Of a stretch of DNA of 64,000 bases, positions 28,105 through 37,680 are shown piece by piece (position 1 is the stretch's first letter; every line of letters begins with the position of its first letter). The notes below the pieces were generated by a model. The model was given only the letters and a program-made list of their open reading frames with translations, was not told the origin of the DNA and did not search any database. The stretch is taken from positions 62,001-126,000 of the forward strand of contig CAVQKQ010000011.1 of NCBI GenBank assembly GCA_963713085.1, in the 5' to 3' direction. The position numbers were made by a program, and so were the translations under genes. The DNA comes from PFJX01 sp963713085. Lineage in GTDB: Bacteria > Pseudomonadota > Gammaproteobacteria > Burkholderiales > Thiobacillaceae.

Positions 28105-29268
28105 ATGCAGTCCGGCCCCCGCGAGATCGTCACGCCCTTCCGCCCCATCCCCCTGGACGTGCCGGAGGGGATGAAGCCCAACGAGTTTTTCAACAGCACC
28201 GAAAACCTCAACGACCTGGCCCACAACAACGGCCTGCTGCAGAACCCGGAAGGCCTGCTGCTTTACCGCAAGGCCCTGGGCCACAGCAACGAGTTCGACA
28301 CCTCCATCATCTACAACACCTCCCAGAGCATTCTGGATCCCCTTGGCCGTCCGGTGCGGCGTACCCAGGTGCCGGAGGGGGTGAAGAACGTCTGGAACCG
28401 GATGAATCAGGTGATCATCGAGTACATGCTGGAACAGTACCCCGACCCGGAGCGTGCCCTGGTTCTGGCCGGCGAGGCCAGCCTGGATGCCACCTGGCCG
28501 CTGACCTCGCCGGGGGTGCCCAGCATCCGCATGCTGCACAACCACTTCATCGTCTTCGACAAGGCCCGGTTGCGCGATGCGCCCATCGCCGATGCCAGCA
28601 ACCCCAACCTCACCGACGGCGGCCAGCATTCCCTATTCCAGGCCTACATGCGCGACGTGTATCGGGCCTTCTTCGACGAACTGGACCTGGAGATTTTGCG
28701 GCCGTGCCAGATGGGTTCCTGCAAGATCGCGCTGACCGGCTATCCTCAGGGCCTGCCGAGCTGGGAGGTGACCGGCGGCGCCGAGTCACTCAAGGAAATT
28801 CGGTTCTGGCGGGAGTACGACACCATCCTGATGGGTTTCATCGACTTCTACCGCACCTTCTTCGGGCAGGTGTCCACCCGCAACGCGCCTTTGCCCCGGG
28901 ACATCTATTTCCCGGATCTGGTGGAGAACCGGCTGCAATTCAACAACGACCTGCTGAAGACCGCCAAGATGGTGCGGGACCGCTGCATCCACGACGCCAA
29001 GTACGCCAATTCGATCCGCTGGCAGCCGGCCTTCAAGCAGCTCATCTACCGTAACGACGTCGGCAAGTTGATCGTCACCATCAGCCAGAACTCCATTGGC
29101 AACGCCATTACCGAACTGCTGGGCGTGGTGGTCAAGCGCACGCCCGACGCCGACGCCTACGGGCAGGCCGAACCGGCGCTGATCGAGAAGCTGCAGGAGG
29201 TACGCCGTCGCCTGGTGGAGGCGGATCTGGGGGAGGGTATCGCCACGCCTTATTGGGGGGCCGGCTAG
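28105..29268 (+). CDS. Protein of unknown function
   Basis: I do not recognise this 387-residue protein. The start at 28105 follows AAAGAAG. It has no signal peptide and no membrane segment, so it is probably cytosolic. Visible features: SPGVPSIRMLHNHFIVFDKA with a conserved-looking HNH (145-147), superficially like HIT/GalT-type enzymes but without a full HxHxH; a cysteine pair in RPCQMGSCKIAL (about 217-222); and an aromatic helix-rich middle (YDTILMGFIDFYRTFFGQ). Codon use is like core genes, and the long open frame with few rare codons supports a real gene. It lies between the TA pair and a GGDEF-EAL gene, with 182 bp before the latter. Confidence 0.8.
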   Translation: MQSGPREIVTPFRPIPLDVPEGMKPNEFFNSTENLNDLAHNNGLLQNPEGLLLYRKALGHSNEFDTSIIYNTSQSILDPLGRPVRRTQVPEGVKNVWNRMNQVIIEYMLEQYPDPERALVLAGEASLDATWPLTSPGVPSIRMLHNHFIVFDKARLRDAPIADASNPNLTDGGQHSLFQAYMRDVYRAFFDELDLEILRPCQMGSCKIALTGYPQGLPSWEVTGGAESLKEIRFWREYDTILMGFIDFYRTFFGQVSTRNAPLPRDIYFPDLVENRLQFNNDLLKTAKMVRDRCIHDAKYANSIRWQPAFKQLIYRNDVGKLIVTISQNSIGNAITELLGVVVKRTPDADAYGQAEPALIEKLQEVRRRLVEADLGEGIATPYWGAG

Positions 29269-29450
29269 GGCGCATGGACCGTCTGTCGGTCGGATAGCTA
29301 CCAGGAAAAGTATTACGGAAATCCCTAACTCCCCATGAAAAAATTGATACGGAAGGCCAATAACGGGTTGATCCACATGGAAATAGTATTTTGTCGCAAA
29401 CCCTCCGTCGTATAGTGCGAACTTATTCAGCGAGGGTATGAGGCGATGGA

Positions 29451-31292
29451 ATGGCCTTGCATGAGGCAAATGCGGAGAAAAGTTATCTAACCTGCCAAGT
29501 TGAGTTGCAGGAAACAGCGCGCTATGCCGAGCGACTCAACGCGTTGTGGAAACTCGCCACCAGGCACGGGCTGAGCGACAACGAACGTTTCCATGCCATG
29601 CTTTCTTCGGCCTGCACCGCATTGGGCATGGAACTCGCCATCCTGGGCGAGTTCGACGGCGATTATGTAGCCCGCTATGTGCACGATACCTTGGGGGTAA
29701 TGCCGGAGGGGACCCATCTCGCCGCGGGCGACACCATCTGCAAGCACGTCCTCGAGGCGCGCGAGCCCCGCTATATCAACGATCTGCGCGATCATGCCGC
29801 ATTCCGCGACCACCCACTGGTGACGGGGGCGGGCATGGTGGTCTATGCGGGATTGCCGATCTGGGCCGGCGAAGAAATACACGGCGTTTTGGCATTCATG
29901 AGCCGTGGCGGAACCGAAGCCGGGTTCCATGAGCCGGATATCGCCTTCATGGAACTGGTGGCGGACTGGATGGGGCTGCATCTTCAGCAGTCGCGGCAAC
30001 GCAATCTACTCGAACAGTTCGCCTTGACCGATCTGCTCACGGGTATTCTCAACCGGCGCGCCGGAGAGACCCGCCTGAACGAGGAACTGGCCCGGGCGCG
30101 AAGGCATGACGAGGGGTTCGCCATCGCCATGCTGGACCTTGATCACTTCAAGCAGGTGAACGACCGATTCGGCCATGCCATCGGCGACCAGGTGCTGCAG
30201 GAAGTGGCCAATCGCCTGAAAGGCGGCCTGCGCGAGGACGATTGGGTGGCCCGCTGGGGCGGGGAGGAGTTTCTGGTGTTCCTGCGCAATGCCGACACCA
30301 GCGAGGCGGTATACGTGGTGGAGCGCCTGCTGGCCCGGGTCAGGGACGACGCGATCCAGACCAATGCAGGCGCGTTGCCGGTCACCTTGTCCGCGGGGAT
30401 CGGTTTGCCGGGACGCCAGGATGTAGAAATCCACCGGACCCTGGAATTGGCCGATACCTGCCTTTATCAGGCCAAGCTCAATGGGCGCGACCGTATCGAG
30501 GTGCGCGATGCGGGGGGGGTGCTTTGGCCGGCCCAGGTCATCAAACGCGCGCTGCGCGACAAGCGGGTGCGGATGGCCGCACAACCCATCGTCGACCTGG
30601 CAACGGGGGTGGTTGTGGCCGATGAATCCCTGGCCCGGGTGATCCTGCCGGACGGTGGCTTGCTGCCAGCCGGGGAGTTCATCGAGGCCGCTGAAGGGTT
30701 GGGACTGATGCAGGAGATCGACCGCATCGTCAGCCGCATAGCCATGTCGCGGTGCGCCGGCAGCCTGGGCTCGGGAGAGGCAAGTCCGAATTTCGCCCAT
30801 TTCGTGAATTTGTCGCCCCAGTTCCTGGCCCGTAGGGAGCTTGTGGAAGAGATGCTGGCCAATGCCCAGGAATTCTGCCGGACCTGCGGCGTGAAATTCG
30901 GTCCGATCAAGCCCATCGTGTTCGAGATCACGGAGCGCCAATTCCTGGCCAACCTGGACACTCTGGAGGCGGACCTTAAGCCCTTGCTGGACTTCGGTTT
31001 TCGCCTCGCCCTGGACGATTTCGGCAGCGGCTATTCCTCGTTTCTTTATTTGGCGCGCCTGCCCATCTCATTTCTCAAGATCGAGGGCTGGATGGTGGCC
31101 AACATGCGCAGGGAAAGGAAGGTTGCCGCCATCGTGGAAAGCCTGGCGGTGTTCGCCCGGCACGAAGGGATCGTCACCGTCGCCGAATGCGTCGAGGATG
31201 AGGCTACCCACCTCATGCTGCGCGACATGGGGGTGGACTTGGGCCAGGGTTGGTATTTCGGCCGACCGGAACTTGTTGAAGAACAAGGTTAA
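29451..31292 (+). CDS. GAF-GGDEF-EAL c-di-GMP enzyme
   Basis: A 613-residue cytosolic protein. Residues 25-185 form a GAF sensor domain, 190-352 the GGDEF domain with GGEEF at 270-274 and an intact inhibitory RxxD at 261-264, and about 360-610 the EAL domain. The EAL motif is ESLAR (392-396): the catalytic E and R are kept. VNLS, EITE, DDFG, LKIEG, ECVED and GQGW are also present, so both synthesis and hydrolysis look possible. No membrane segment. GAGG lies 7 nt before the ATG. It is the last gene of the insert before hfq. Confidence 0.92.
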   Translation: MALHEANAEKSYLTCQVELQETARYAERLNALWKLATRHGLSDNERFHAMLSSACTALGMELAILGEFDGDYVARYVHDTLGVMPEGTHLAAGDTICKHVLEAREPRYINDLRDHAAFRDHPLVTGAGMVVYAGLPIWAGEEIHGVLAFMSRGGTEAGFHEPDIAFMELVADWMGLHLQQSRQRNLLEQFALTDLLTGILNRRAGETRLNEELARARRHDEGFAIAMLDLDHFKQVNDRFGHAIGDQVLQEVANRLKGGLREDDWVARWGGEEFLVFLRNADTSEAVYVVERLLARVRDDAIQTNAGALPVTLSAGIGLPGRQDVEIHRTLELADTCLYQAKLNGRDRIEVRDAGGVLWPAQVIKRALRDKRVRMAAQPIVDLATGVVVADESLARVILPDGGLLPAGEFIEAAEGLGLMQEIDRIVSRIAMSRCAGSLGSGEASPNFAHFVNLSPQFLARRELVEEMLANAQEFCRTCGVKFGPIKPIVFEITERQFLANLDTLEADLKPLLDFGFRLALDDFGSGYSSFLYLARLPISFLKIEGWMVANMRRERKVAAIVESLAVFARHEGIVTVAECVEDEATHLMLRDMGVDLGQGWYFGRPELVEEQG

Positions 31293-31354
31293 TCTTTTAA
31301 GAAAAGTGGATAGAATCCCACTTCTAAACAAGATTGCCATTAAAGGAAAAAGCC

Positions 31355-31588
31355 ATGGGCAAAGGGCAGCAACTACAAGACCCGTTTCTCAACGCGTTGC
31401 GGCAGGAGCAGGTGCAGGTATCCGTCTATCTGGTGAACGGCATCAAGCTGCAAGGCCATATCGAGAGCTTCGACCAATATGTGGTGTTGTTGAAAAACGC
31501 CATCACCCAGATGGTCTACAAGCACGCCATCTCCACGGTTGTGCCCGCCCGCCCCGTGACCATCCAGCATCCAGGCGAAGAATCCTGA
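31355..31588 (+). CDS. hfq: RNA chaperone Hfq
   Basis: Sm-like hexameric RNA chaperone, 77 residues, that pairs small RNAs with mRNAs. The start is the ATG at 31355, behind AAGGA; a TTG seven codons upstream is not used in homologues. MGKGQQLQDPFLNALRQE, the Sm1 region (VYLVNGIKLQGHIESFDQY) and the Sm2 KH motif (YKHAISTVVP) are intact. The short C-terminal tail is typical of betaproteobacteria. hflX follows 9 bp later. Confidence 0.97.
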   Translation: MGKGQQLQDPFLNALRQEQVQVSVYLVNGIKLQGHIESFDQYVVLLKNAITQMVYKHAISTVVPARPVTIQHPGEES

Positions 31589-31597
31589 TCCCCCTGC

Positions 31598-32728
31598 ATG
31601 TTTGAACGGCCCGAGCGGGGAGAGGCCGTTGTCCTGGTTTCTCTCGATTTCGGCGATCCCGACTACCGGGAGAGCCTCAGTGAACTCACCCTGCTAGCCT
31701 CCAGCGCTGGCCTGAATGTGGCAACCAAGGTGGAAGCCCGGCGTGGCAAGCCCGACGCCGCATTGTTCGTGGGTTCCGGCAAGGCGGATGAGATCGCGGA
31801 GTTGGTGCGCGCGGCCGGTGCCGGCCTAGTCATCTTCAACAACGACCTGTCGCCGGTCCAGGAACGCAACCTGGAGCGCCGCATACAATGCCGGGTGTTG
31901 GACCGGACCGCCCTGATTCTAGATATCTTCGCCCTGCGCGCCCGTAGCAACGAAGGCAAGTTACAGGTCGAGCTGGCCCAACTGCGCCACTATGCCACCC
32001 GCCTGGTGCGGGGCTGGACCCACCTGGAGCGGCAGAAGGGCGGTATCGGCATGCGTGGCGGCCCGGGCGAGACCCAGCTGGAACTGGACCGGCGCATCAT
32101 CGCCAACCGCATCAAGACCATCGAGGCCAAGCTGGAAAAACTGGCCAACAGCCGGGCGATCCAGCGCCGCAGCCGGCAGCGGGGCGGGGTGCTGTCGGTG
32201 TCTCTGGTGGGCTACACCAACGCCGGCAAATCCACCCTGTTCAACGCCTTGACCCGGGCCGGCGCCTATGCCGCCGACCAGCTCTTCGCCACCCTGGACA
32301 CCACCTCGCGCAAGCTGTGGCTGCCCGAGGCCGGGCAGGTCGTGATCTCCGACACGGTGGGCTTCATCACCCGTCTGCCTCACAGCCTGGTGGCCGCATT
32401 CCATGCCACCCTGGAGGAGACCGCCCATGCCGATCTGTTGCTGCATGTGGTGGACGCCGCCAGTCCCAACCGCGCGCGTCAGATCGAGGAGGTGAACAAG
32501 GTTCTGAAGGAGATCGGCGCGGATCGGGTACCGCAGTTCAACGTCATGAACAAGATCGATTTGACCGGTGCCGAGCCGCATTTGGCGCGGGATGAGTATG
32601 GTAAGATCGCGGCTGTTTGGCTCTCCGCGAGGACGGGTGTCGGAATCGAACAATTGCGCGGGGCCTTGGCCGAATTTGCGCAATCAGCACGCGTCATCCC
32701 GGAAGAGCGCCTCCTCACACCTCAATAG
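31598..32728 (+). CDS. hflX: GTPase HflX
   Basis: Ribosome-binding GTPase of 376 residues, implicated in rescuing or splitting stalled ribosomes. The N-terminal HflX domain includes FVGSGKADEIAEL and FNNDLSPVQERNLE. A linker with GMRGGPGETQLELDRR precedes the G domain (GYTNAGKSTLFN, DTVGFITRLP, NKID). It sits in the conserved order hfq-hflX-hflK-hflC. Confidence 0.96.
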   Translation: MFERPERGEAVVLVSLDFGDPDYRESLSELTLLASSAGLNVATKVEARRGKPDAALFVGSGKADEIAELVRAAGAGLVIFNNDLSPVQERNLERRIQCRVLDRTALILDIFALRARSNEGKLQVELAQLRHYATRLVRGWTHLERQKGGIGMRGGPGETQLELDRRIIANRIKTIEAKLEKLANSRAIQRRSRQRGGVLSVSLVGYTNAGKSTLFNALTRAGAYAADQLFATLDTTSRKLWLPEAGQVVISDTVGFITRLPHSLVAAFHATLEETAHADLLLHVVDAASPNRARQIEEVNKVLKEIGADRVPQFNVMNKIDLTGAEPHLARDEYGKIAAVWLSARTGVGIEQLRGALAEFAQSARVIPEERLLTPQ

Positions 32729-32743
32729 GGAACTTGAATTCAA

Positions 32744-33949
32744 ATGGCCTGGAACGACCCCCAATGGGGTAACCAGAACGGCGGCAACAAAGGCAGTGGT
32801 GGCCCGCCGGATCTCGATGAACTCTGGAAGAACTTCAACCGTCGTCTGAACGGCCTATTCGGGCGCAAAGGCGGGGGTGTCGAACCGCCCTCCGGCGGCG
32901 GTCGCGAATTCTCCATTCCGGGTGGCGCGGGCCTGCTGATCGGGCTGGCCGTGGCGGTCTGGCTGGCATCCGGCTTCTACATCGTCGATGCGAGCCAGCG
33001 CGGCGTTGTCCTGCGTTTCGGCAAGTATGCCGAAACCACCCTGCCCGGCCCCCGCTGGCATCTGCCCTATCCGGTGGAGACTGTGGAGGTGGTGAACGTG
33101 GACCAGGTTCGTACGGTCGAGGTCGGCTACCACAACAACGTCAAGGCCAAGGTGCTGTCTGAGTCGCTCATGCTTACCGACGACGAGAACATCATCGACC
33201 TGCAATTTTCCGTGCAATACACCATCAAGGATCCGGTGGACTACCTGTTCGCCAACCGGGATCCGGATGCCGCGGTCAAGCAGACCGCGGAGACCTCCAT
33301 GCGCGAAATCGTCGGCAAGAGCAAGATGGACTTTGTTCTCTACGAGGGCCGGGCCGAGGTGGCCGCCAAGGCCACCAAGCTGATGCAGGAGATCCTGGAC
33401 CGCTACAAGACCGGCATCAACGTGAGCAAACTGAACATGCAGAACGCCCAGCCCCCCGAGCAGGTGCAGGCCGCCTTCGACGATGCCGTGAAGGCCGGCC
33501 AGGATCAGCAGCGTCTCAAGAACGAGGGCCAGGCCTACGCCAACGACGTGATTCCCAGGTCACACGGCGTGGCGGCACGTCTCATTGAGGAGGCCAATGG
33601 CTACAAGAAGCGCGTCGTCGATCAGGCCGAGGGTGACGCATCCCGCTTCAAGCAGGTGCTGGCCCAGTATTCCAAGGCACCCCAGGTCACCCGGGAGCGC
33701 ATGTACCAGGATGCCATGCAGCAGATCCTGTCCAGCAGCACGAAGATACTGGTGGACGACAAGCAGGGCGGCAATCTGCTTTATCTGCCTCTGGACAAGC
33801 TTATGCAGATGACCCAGCCCGGCCAGACGACGGCTGATAGCGGGCCCAAGCAACCGGTCGAGGTGGCGCCCACCCAATCCCCCGCCAGCGATAGCCTGTT
33901 CAGGTCGAGAGATGCCTTCCGCAGCCGTGATCGGGAGGAGCGGCCATGA
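32744..33949 (+). CDS. hflK: FtsH protease modulator HflK
   Basis: SPFH-family membrane protein of 401 residues that forms a complex with HflC around FtsH. A Gly-rich, disordered N-terminus (PQWGNQNGGNKGSGGPPDLD) precedes one membrane helix at about 62-82, the SPFH domain (ASQRGVVLRFGKYAETTLPG) and a long helical region. A Gln/Pro-rich C-tail ends it. It overlaps hflC by 4 bp (ATGA). Confidence 0.96.
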   Translation: MAWNDPQWGNQNGGNKGSGGPPDLDELWKNFNRRLNGLFGRKGGGVEPPSGGGREFSIPGGAGLLIGLAVAVWLASGFYIVDASQRGVVLRFGKYAETTLPGPRWHLPYPVETVEVVNVDQVRTVEVGYHNNVKAKVLSESLMLTDDENIIDLQFSVQYTIKDPVDYLFANRDPDAAVKQTAETSMREIVGKSKMDFVLYEGRAEVAAKATKLMQEILDRYKTGINVSKLNMQNAQPPEQVQAAFDDAVKAGQDQQRLKNEGQAYANDVIPRSHGVAARLIEEANGYKKRVVDQAEGDASRFKQVLAQYSKAPQVTRERMYQDAMQQILSSSTKILVDDKQGGNLLYLPLDKLMQMTQPGQTTADSGPKQPVEVAPTQSPASDSLFRSRDAFRSRDREERP

Positions 33950-34821
33950 AGAGCCACGCCAATATCGTTATTGCCATCGTCGTCGTACTGTTACTGCTGT
34001 CCCTGTCCGTCTATACCGTGGACCAGCGTCAGGCCGCCATGGTCTTCCAGTTGGGCGAGGTGGTCCGGATCGACAAGGTGCCCGGTCTCTACCTGAAGAT
34101 CCCCTTCGTCCAGAACGTGCGCTACTTTGACACCCGGGTGCTGACCATCGATACGGCCGAGCCCGAGCGTTTCATCACTTCTGAGAAGAAGAACGTCCTG
34201 GTGGACTACTACGTGAAGTGGCGCATCAGCGATGTAAAGAAGTTCTACGTCAGCTTCAATGGCGATGAGCGCCGTGCCGAAAACCGTCTGGCCCAGACGG
34301 TGAACGACGGCATGCGCGCCGAGTTCGGCAAACGCACCGTCCATGATGTGGTGTCCGGCGAGCGGGACGAGGTGATGGCCTCTCTCCAGGGCAAGGCGGA
34401 TGCGGACGCGCGTCTTTACGGGGTCCAGGTGCTGGATGTGCGCATCAAGCGGGTGGACCTGCCGGCGGAGGTGAGCGAATCGGTGTATCGCCGCATGGAT
34501 GCCGAGCGCAAGCGCGTGGCCAACGAACTGCGCTCCACCGGCGCCGCGGAGGCGGAAAAGATCCGCGCCGATGCCGACCGCCAGCGCGAGATCATCATCG
34601 CCGAGGCCTATCGGGAAGCCCAGGGCGTCAAGGGTGAAGGGGATGGCAAGGCGGCGGCGATCTACGGCGAGGCTTATGGCAAGAATGCCGAGTTCTATGC
34701 CTTCTACCGTAGCATGCAGTCCTACCGGGACAGCTTCAACAGCAAGAACGACGTCATGGTGCTGCAGCCCAATTCCGAATTCTTCCGCTACATGAAGTCC
34801 CCGCGCGGCGGTGGCAAGTAA
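33946..34821 (+). CDS. hflC: FtsH protease modulator HflC
   Basis: Partner of HflK, 291 residues. The N-terminal membrane helix (residues 6-24) is followed by the SPFH domain (VDQRQAAMVFQLGEVVRIDK) and a charged coiled-coil region (AEAEKIRADADRQREIIIAE). The start overlaps the hflK stop, keeping a 1:1 coupling. Confidence 0.96.
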   Translation: MKSHANIVIAIVVVLLLLSLSVYTVDQRQAAMVFQLGEVVRIDKVPGLYLKIPFVQNVRYFDTRVLTIDTAEPERFITSEKKNVLVDYYVKWRISDVKKFYVSFNGDERRAENRLAQTVNDGMRAEFGKRTVHDVVSGERDEVMASLQGKADADARLYGVQVLDVRIKRVDLPAEVSESVYRRMDAERKRVANELRSTGAAEAEKIRADADRQREIIIAEAYREAQGVKGEGDGKAAAIYGEAYGKNAEFYAFYRSMQSYRDSFNSKNDVMVLQPNSEFFRYMKSPRGGGK

Positions 34822-34871
34822 GCGCCAGACGCGATGAAGGCGGCATCGGGAAATGGAAAGCGCGGCGGATA

Positions 34872-35063
34872 GTGGGTCTCAAGGAGATCTTCATACCCGC
34901 CCTGGCTCTGATGCTGGTGATGGAAGGGGTGCTGCCGTTTCTCGCGCCCGCCGCCTGGCGCGAGGCCTTTGCCCGCATGATCCGGTTCAGCGATGGCCAG
35001 TTGCGCTTCATGGGCTTGTTCTCGATGCTGGCCGGCCTGCTGCTGCTGCTGTTGACGCAATGA
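34872..35063 (+). CDS. yjeT: DUF2065 small membrane protein (YjeT-like)
   Basis: A 63-residue protein with two hydrophobic segments (about 6-24 and 44-61), starting at GTG. Small DUF2065 proteins regularly sit directly behind hflC in proteobacteria. The function is not established. It lies 50 bp after hflC and 105 bp before hisZ, in the same direction. Confidence 0.85.
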   Translation: MGLKEIFIPALALMLVMEGVLPFLAPAAWREAFARMIRFSDGQLRFMGLFSMLAGLLLLLLTQ

Positions 35064-35168
35064 TGGCCTGGTTGGGCATGGTCGCGGGGGTGTCTCCGCT
35101 CGCAGGCAAGAGATCGTATGCCGCCGGGAGTGGCCGTCGCTTCACCCGGATTGCTTAGTGAGGACTTT

Positions 35169-36320
35169 GTGACACCCGCCTGGCTCCTGCCCGAATATCT
35201 CGAAGACATCCTGCCGCCCCATGCCCGGATGGCCGAGGCGTTGCGGCGGCGGTTGCTGGACCTGTTCGATGCCTACGGCTACGACCTGATCTGCCCGCCC
35301 TTGGTGGAGTACCTGGATTCCCTGCTCACCGGTGCCGCCCAGGACCTGGACCTGAAGACCTTCAAGGTGGTGGACGGCCTCTCCGGCCGGATGCTCGGGG
35401 TGCGCGCCGACATGACGCCCCAGGCCGCCCGGGTGGATGCCCACCTGATCAACCGACAGGGGGTGACCCGTCTTTGCTATGCCGGCCCGGTGCTGCGCAC
35501 CAAGCCCACCGGCCTACAGGGCAGCCGGGAGCCGTTCCAGATCGGCGCCGAACTGTTCGGCCATCCCGGCATCGAGGCGGACCTGGAAATCCAGGAACTG
35601 CTGCTGGCCGCCCTCGACAACGCCGGCGTCCCCAATGTTCGCCTGAGCCTGAGCCATGCCGGGTTGTACCGCGCCCTGATCCAGGGAGCGGGCCTGGATC
35701 AGGGCCTGGCCGGCGACCTGTTCGTCGCCCTGCGGCAAAAGGACGTGCCGGAAGTGGCAGCGTTGACGGAGGCTGTCGCCAACCCGTGGCGCGACGCCAT
35801 TCGTCGCCTTCCCGCGCTATACGGCACCACGGACGCCCTGAGCGAGGCCCGCGCCGTCCTGCCCAATGTGGCCGCCGTGCGCCTGGCCCTGGATGAGCTG
35901 GGGCGCCTGCTGGCGGCGGGTGAGGGGGCCGGCGTGGCGGTGGATCTGTCGGATTTGCGCGGCGACGGCTATCACAACGGCGTGATGTTCGCCGCCTACG
36001 CAGGCGGACAAGCCCGCGCCGTGGCCCTGGGCGGGCGCTATGATGGCGCGGGTGAGGTGTTTGGACGCAGCCGTCCGGCCACCGGCTTTTCCCTGGATTT
36101 GCGCCAGATACTGGACTGCCTGCCGGATCCGGCGGCCGGGACGGGCATCCTCGCACCCCATGGCGAGGATGCCGGCCTGCGCGCCAAGGTCGCCGAACTC
36201 CGCCGCGCGGGGCAACGGTTGGTGGTGGAAATGCCGGGGCAGGAGGCCCACCGGGCCGAGACCGGATGCGATCGCAGGCTGGCGCCCGAGGGCGACGGTT
36301 GGAACGTGGTACCTCTTTAA
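35169..36320 (+). CDS. hisZ: ATP phosphoribosyltransferase regulatory subunit
   Basis: HisRS paralogue that forms a complex with short-form HisG at the first step of histidine synthesis. I use the GTG at 35169, because GAGG lies just upstream and the residues that follow (TPAWLLPEYLEDILPPHA) match family N-termini; an ATG at 35118 is possible. This gives 383 residues. The class II motif-2-like segment CYAGPVLRTKPTGLQGSREP is present. There is no C-terminal anticodon domain, as expected. Confidence 0.93.
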   Translation: MTPAWLLPEYLEDILPPHARMAEALRRRLLDLFDAYGYDLICPPLVEYLDSLLTGAAQDLDLKTFKVVDGLSGRMLGVRADMTPQAARVDAHLINRQGVTRLCYAGPVLRTKPTGLQGSREPFQIGAELFGHPGIEADLEIQELLLAALDNAGVPNVRLSLSHAGLYRALIQGAGLDQGLAGDLFVALRQKDVPEVAALTEAVANPWRDAIRRLPALYGTTDALSEARAVLPNVAAVRLALDELGRLLAAGEGAGVAVDLSDLRGDGYHNGVMFAAYAGGQARAVALGGRYDGAGEVFGRSRPATGFSLDLRQILDCLPDPAAGTGILAPHGEDAGLRAKVAELRRAGQRLVVEMPGQEAHRAETGCDRRLAPEGDGWNVVPL

Positions 36321-36344
36321 ACCTCGATTTCACGGATAAACGAC

Positions 36345-37637
36345 ATGAGCAAGAACGTGGTGGTGATCGGCACCCAGTGGGGTGATGAAGGCAAGGGCAA
36401 GATCGTCGACTGGTTGACTGACCGCTCCCAGGGCGTGGTGCGCTTCCAGGGCGGCCACAACGCCGGTCACACACTGGTGATCGACGGCAAGAAAACGGTG
36501 CTGCACCTGATCCCCTCCGGCATCCTGCGGGACGACGTGCGCTGCTTCATCGGCAACGGCGTGGTGGTCTCGCCCGAAGCACTGATGGAGGAAGTGGAAA
36601 TGCTGGAGAAGAGCGGCATCGACGTGGCCGGCCGCCTGGTTGTCTCCGAGGCCTGTCCGCTGATCCTGCCTCATCACGTGGCCCTGGACCATGCACGGGA
36701 GGCAGCCAAGGGCGCCGGCAAGATCGGCACCACCGGCCGCGGCATCGGCCCCGCCTACGAGGACAAGATCGCCCGCCGCGCCATCCGCATGCAGGACCTG
36801 TTCCACCGGGAGCGCTTCGCCGCCAAGCTGGGGGAGGTGCTGGACTACCACAACTACGTGCTCAAGCATTACTTCAAGTGGGAGACGGTGGATTTCCACC
36901 AGACCCTGGACCAGGCCATGGAGCTGGCCGAGCGGATCAAGCCCATGGTGGGCGACGTGCCGCGCCTGCTCTACGAGGCCAACAAGCGGGGCGAGAACCT
37001 GCTGTTCGAGGGTGCCCAGGGCACCCTGCTGGACATCGACCACGGCACCTATCCGTTCGTCACCTCCAGCAACTGCACCGCCGGCGGCGCCTCCACCGGA
37101 TCCGGCATGGGTCCGTCCGCAATGCATTACATCCTGGGTATCACCAAGGCCTACACCACCCGGGTCGGTTCCGGTCCCTTTCCCACCGAGCTGTTCGACG
37201 ACAACGGCAAGTGGCTGGCGGAGAAGGGCCACGAGTTCGGCGCTACCACCGGCCGACCCCGGCGCTGCGGCTGGTTCGACGCCGCGGCCCTTAAACGCGC
37301 CATCCAGATTAACGGCGTGTCCGGCCTGTGCGTCACGAAGCTGGACGTGCTGGACGGCATGGACACGGTGCGCATCTGCACCGGCTATAAGCTGGAAGGC
37401 GAGGTGTGCGACATCCTGCCTGTGGGCTCCGAGATGCTGGCCGACTGCACCCCGGTCTACGAGGAATGGACTGGCTGGAAGGAGAGCACCGTAGGTGTGA
37501 AAAGCTTCGAGCAGCTGCCCGCCAACGCCCAGAGCTACCTGAACCGCATGGAAGAACTGTGCGAAGTACCGGTGGACATCATCTCCACAGGTCCAGACCG
37601 GGAAGAGACCATCGTCCGCCGCCACCCCTTCGACTGA
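36345..37637 (+). CDS. purA: Adenylosuccinate synthetase
   Basis: GTP-dependent conversion of IMP and aspartate to adenylosuccinate, the first step towards AMP. It is 430 residues. The N-terminal GTQWGDEGKGKIVDW P-loop and catalytic aspartate, NAGHT, the GTTGRGIGPAYEDK segment and TTGRPRRCGWFD are all visible. It closes the hfq-to-purA block, 24 bp after hisZ. Confidence 0.97.
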   Translation: MSKNVVVIGTQWGDEGKGKIVDWLTDRSQGVVRFQGGHNAGHTLVIDGKKTVLHLIPSGILRDDVRCFIGNGVVVSPEALMEEVEMLEKSGIDVAGRLVVSEACPLILPHHVALDHAREAAKGAGKIGTTGRGIGPAYEDKIARRAIRMQDLFHRERFAAKLGEVLDYHNYVLKHYFKWETVDFHQTLDQAMELAERIKPMVGDVPRLLYEANKRGENLLFEGAQGTLLDIDHGTYPFVTSSNCTAGGASTGSGMGPSAMHYILGITKAYTTRVGSGPFPTELFDDNGKWLAEKGHEFGATTGRPRRCGWFDAAALKRAIQINGVSGLCVTKLDVLDGMDTVRICTGYKLEGEVCDILPVGSEMLADCTPVYEEWTGWKESTVGVKSFEQLPANAQSYLNRMEELCEVPVDIISTGPDREETIVRRHPFD

Positions 37638-37680
37638 CCCCCCGGGAGGCGCTGCGGGAACGATCCGATCACCGGCCCCG

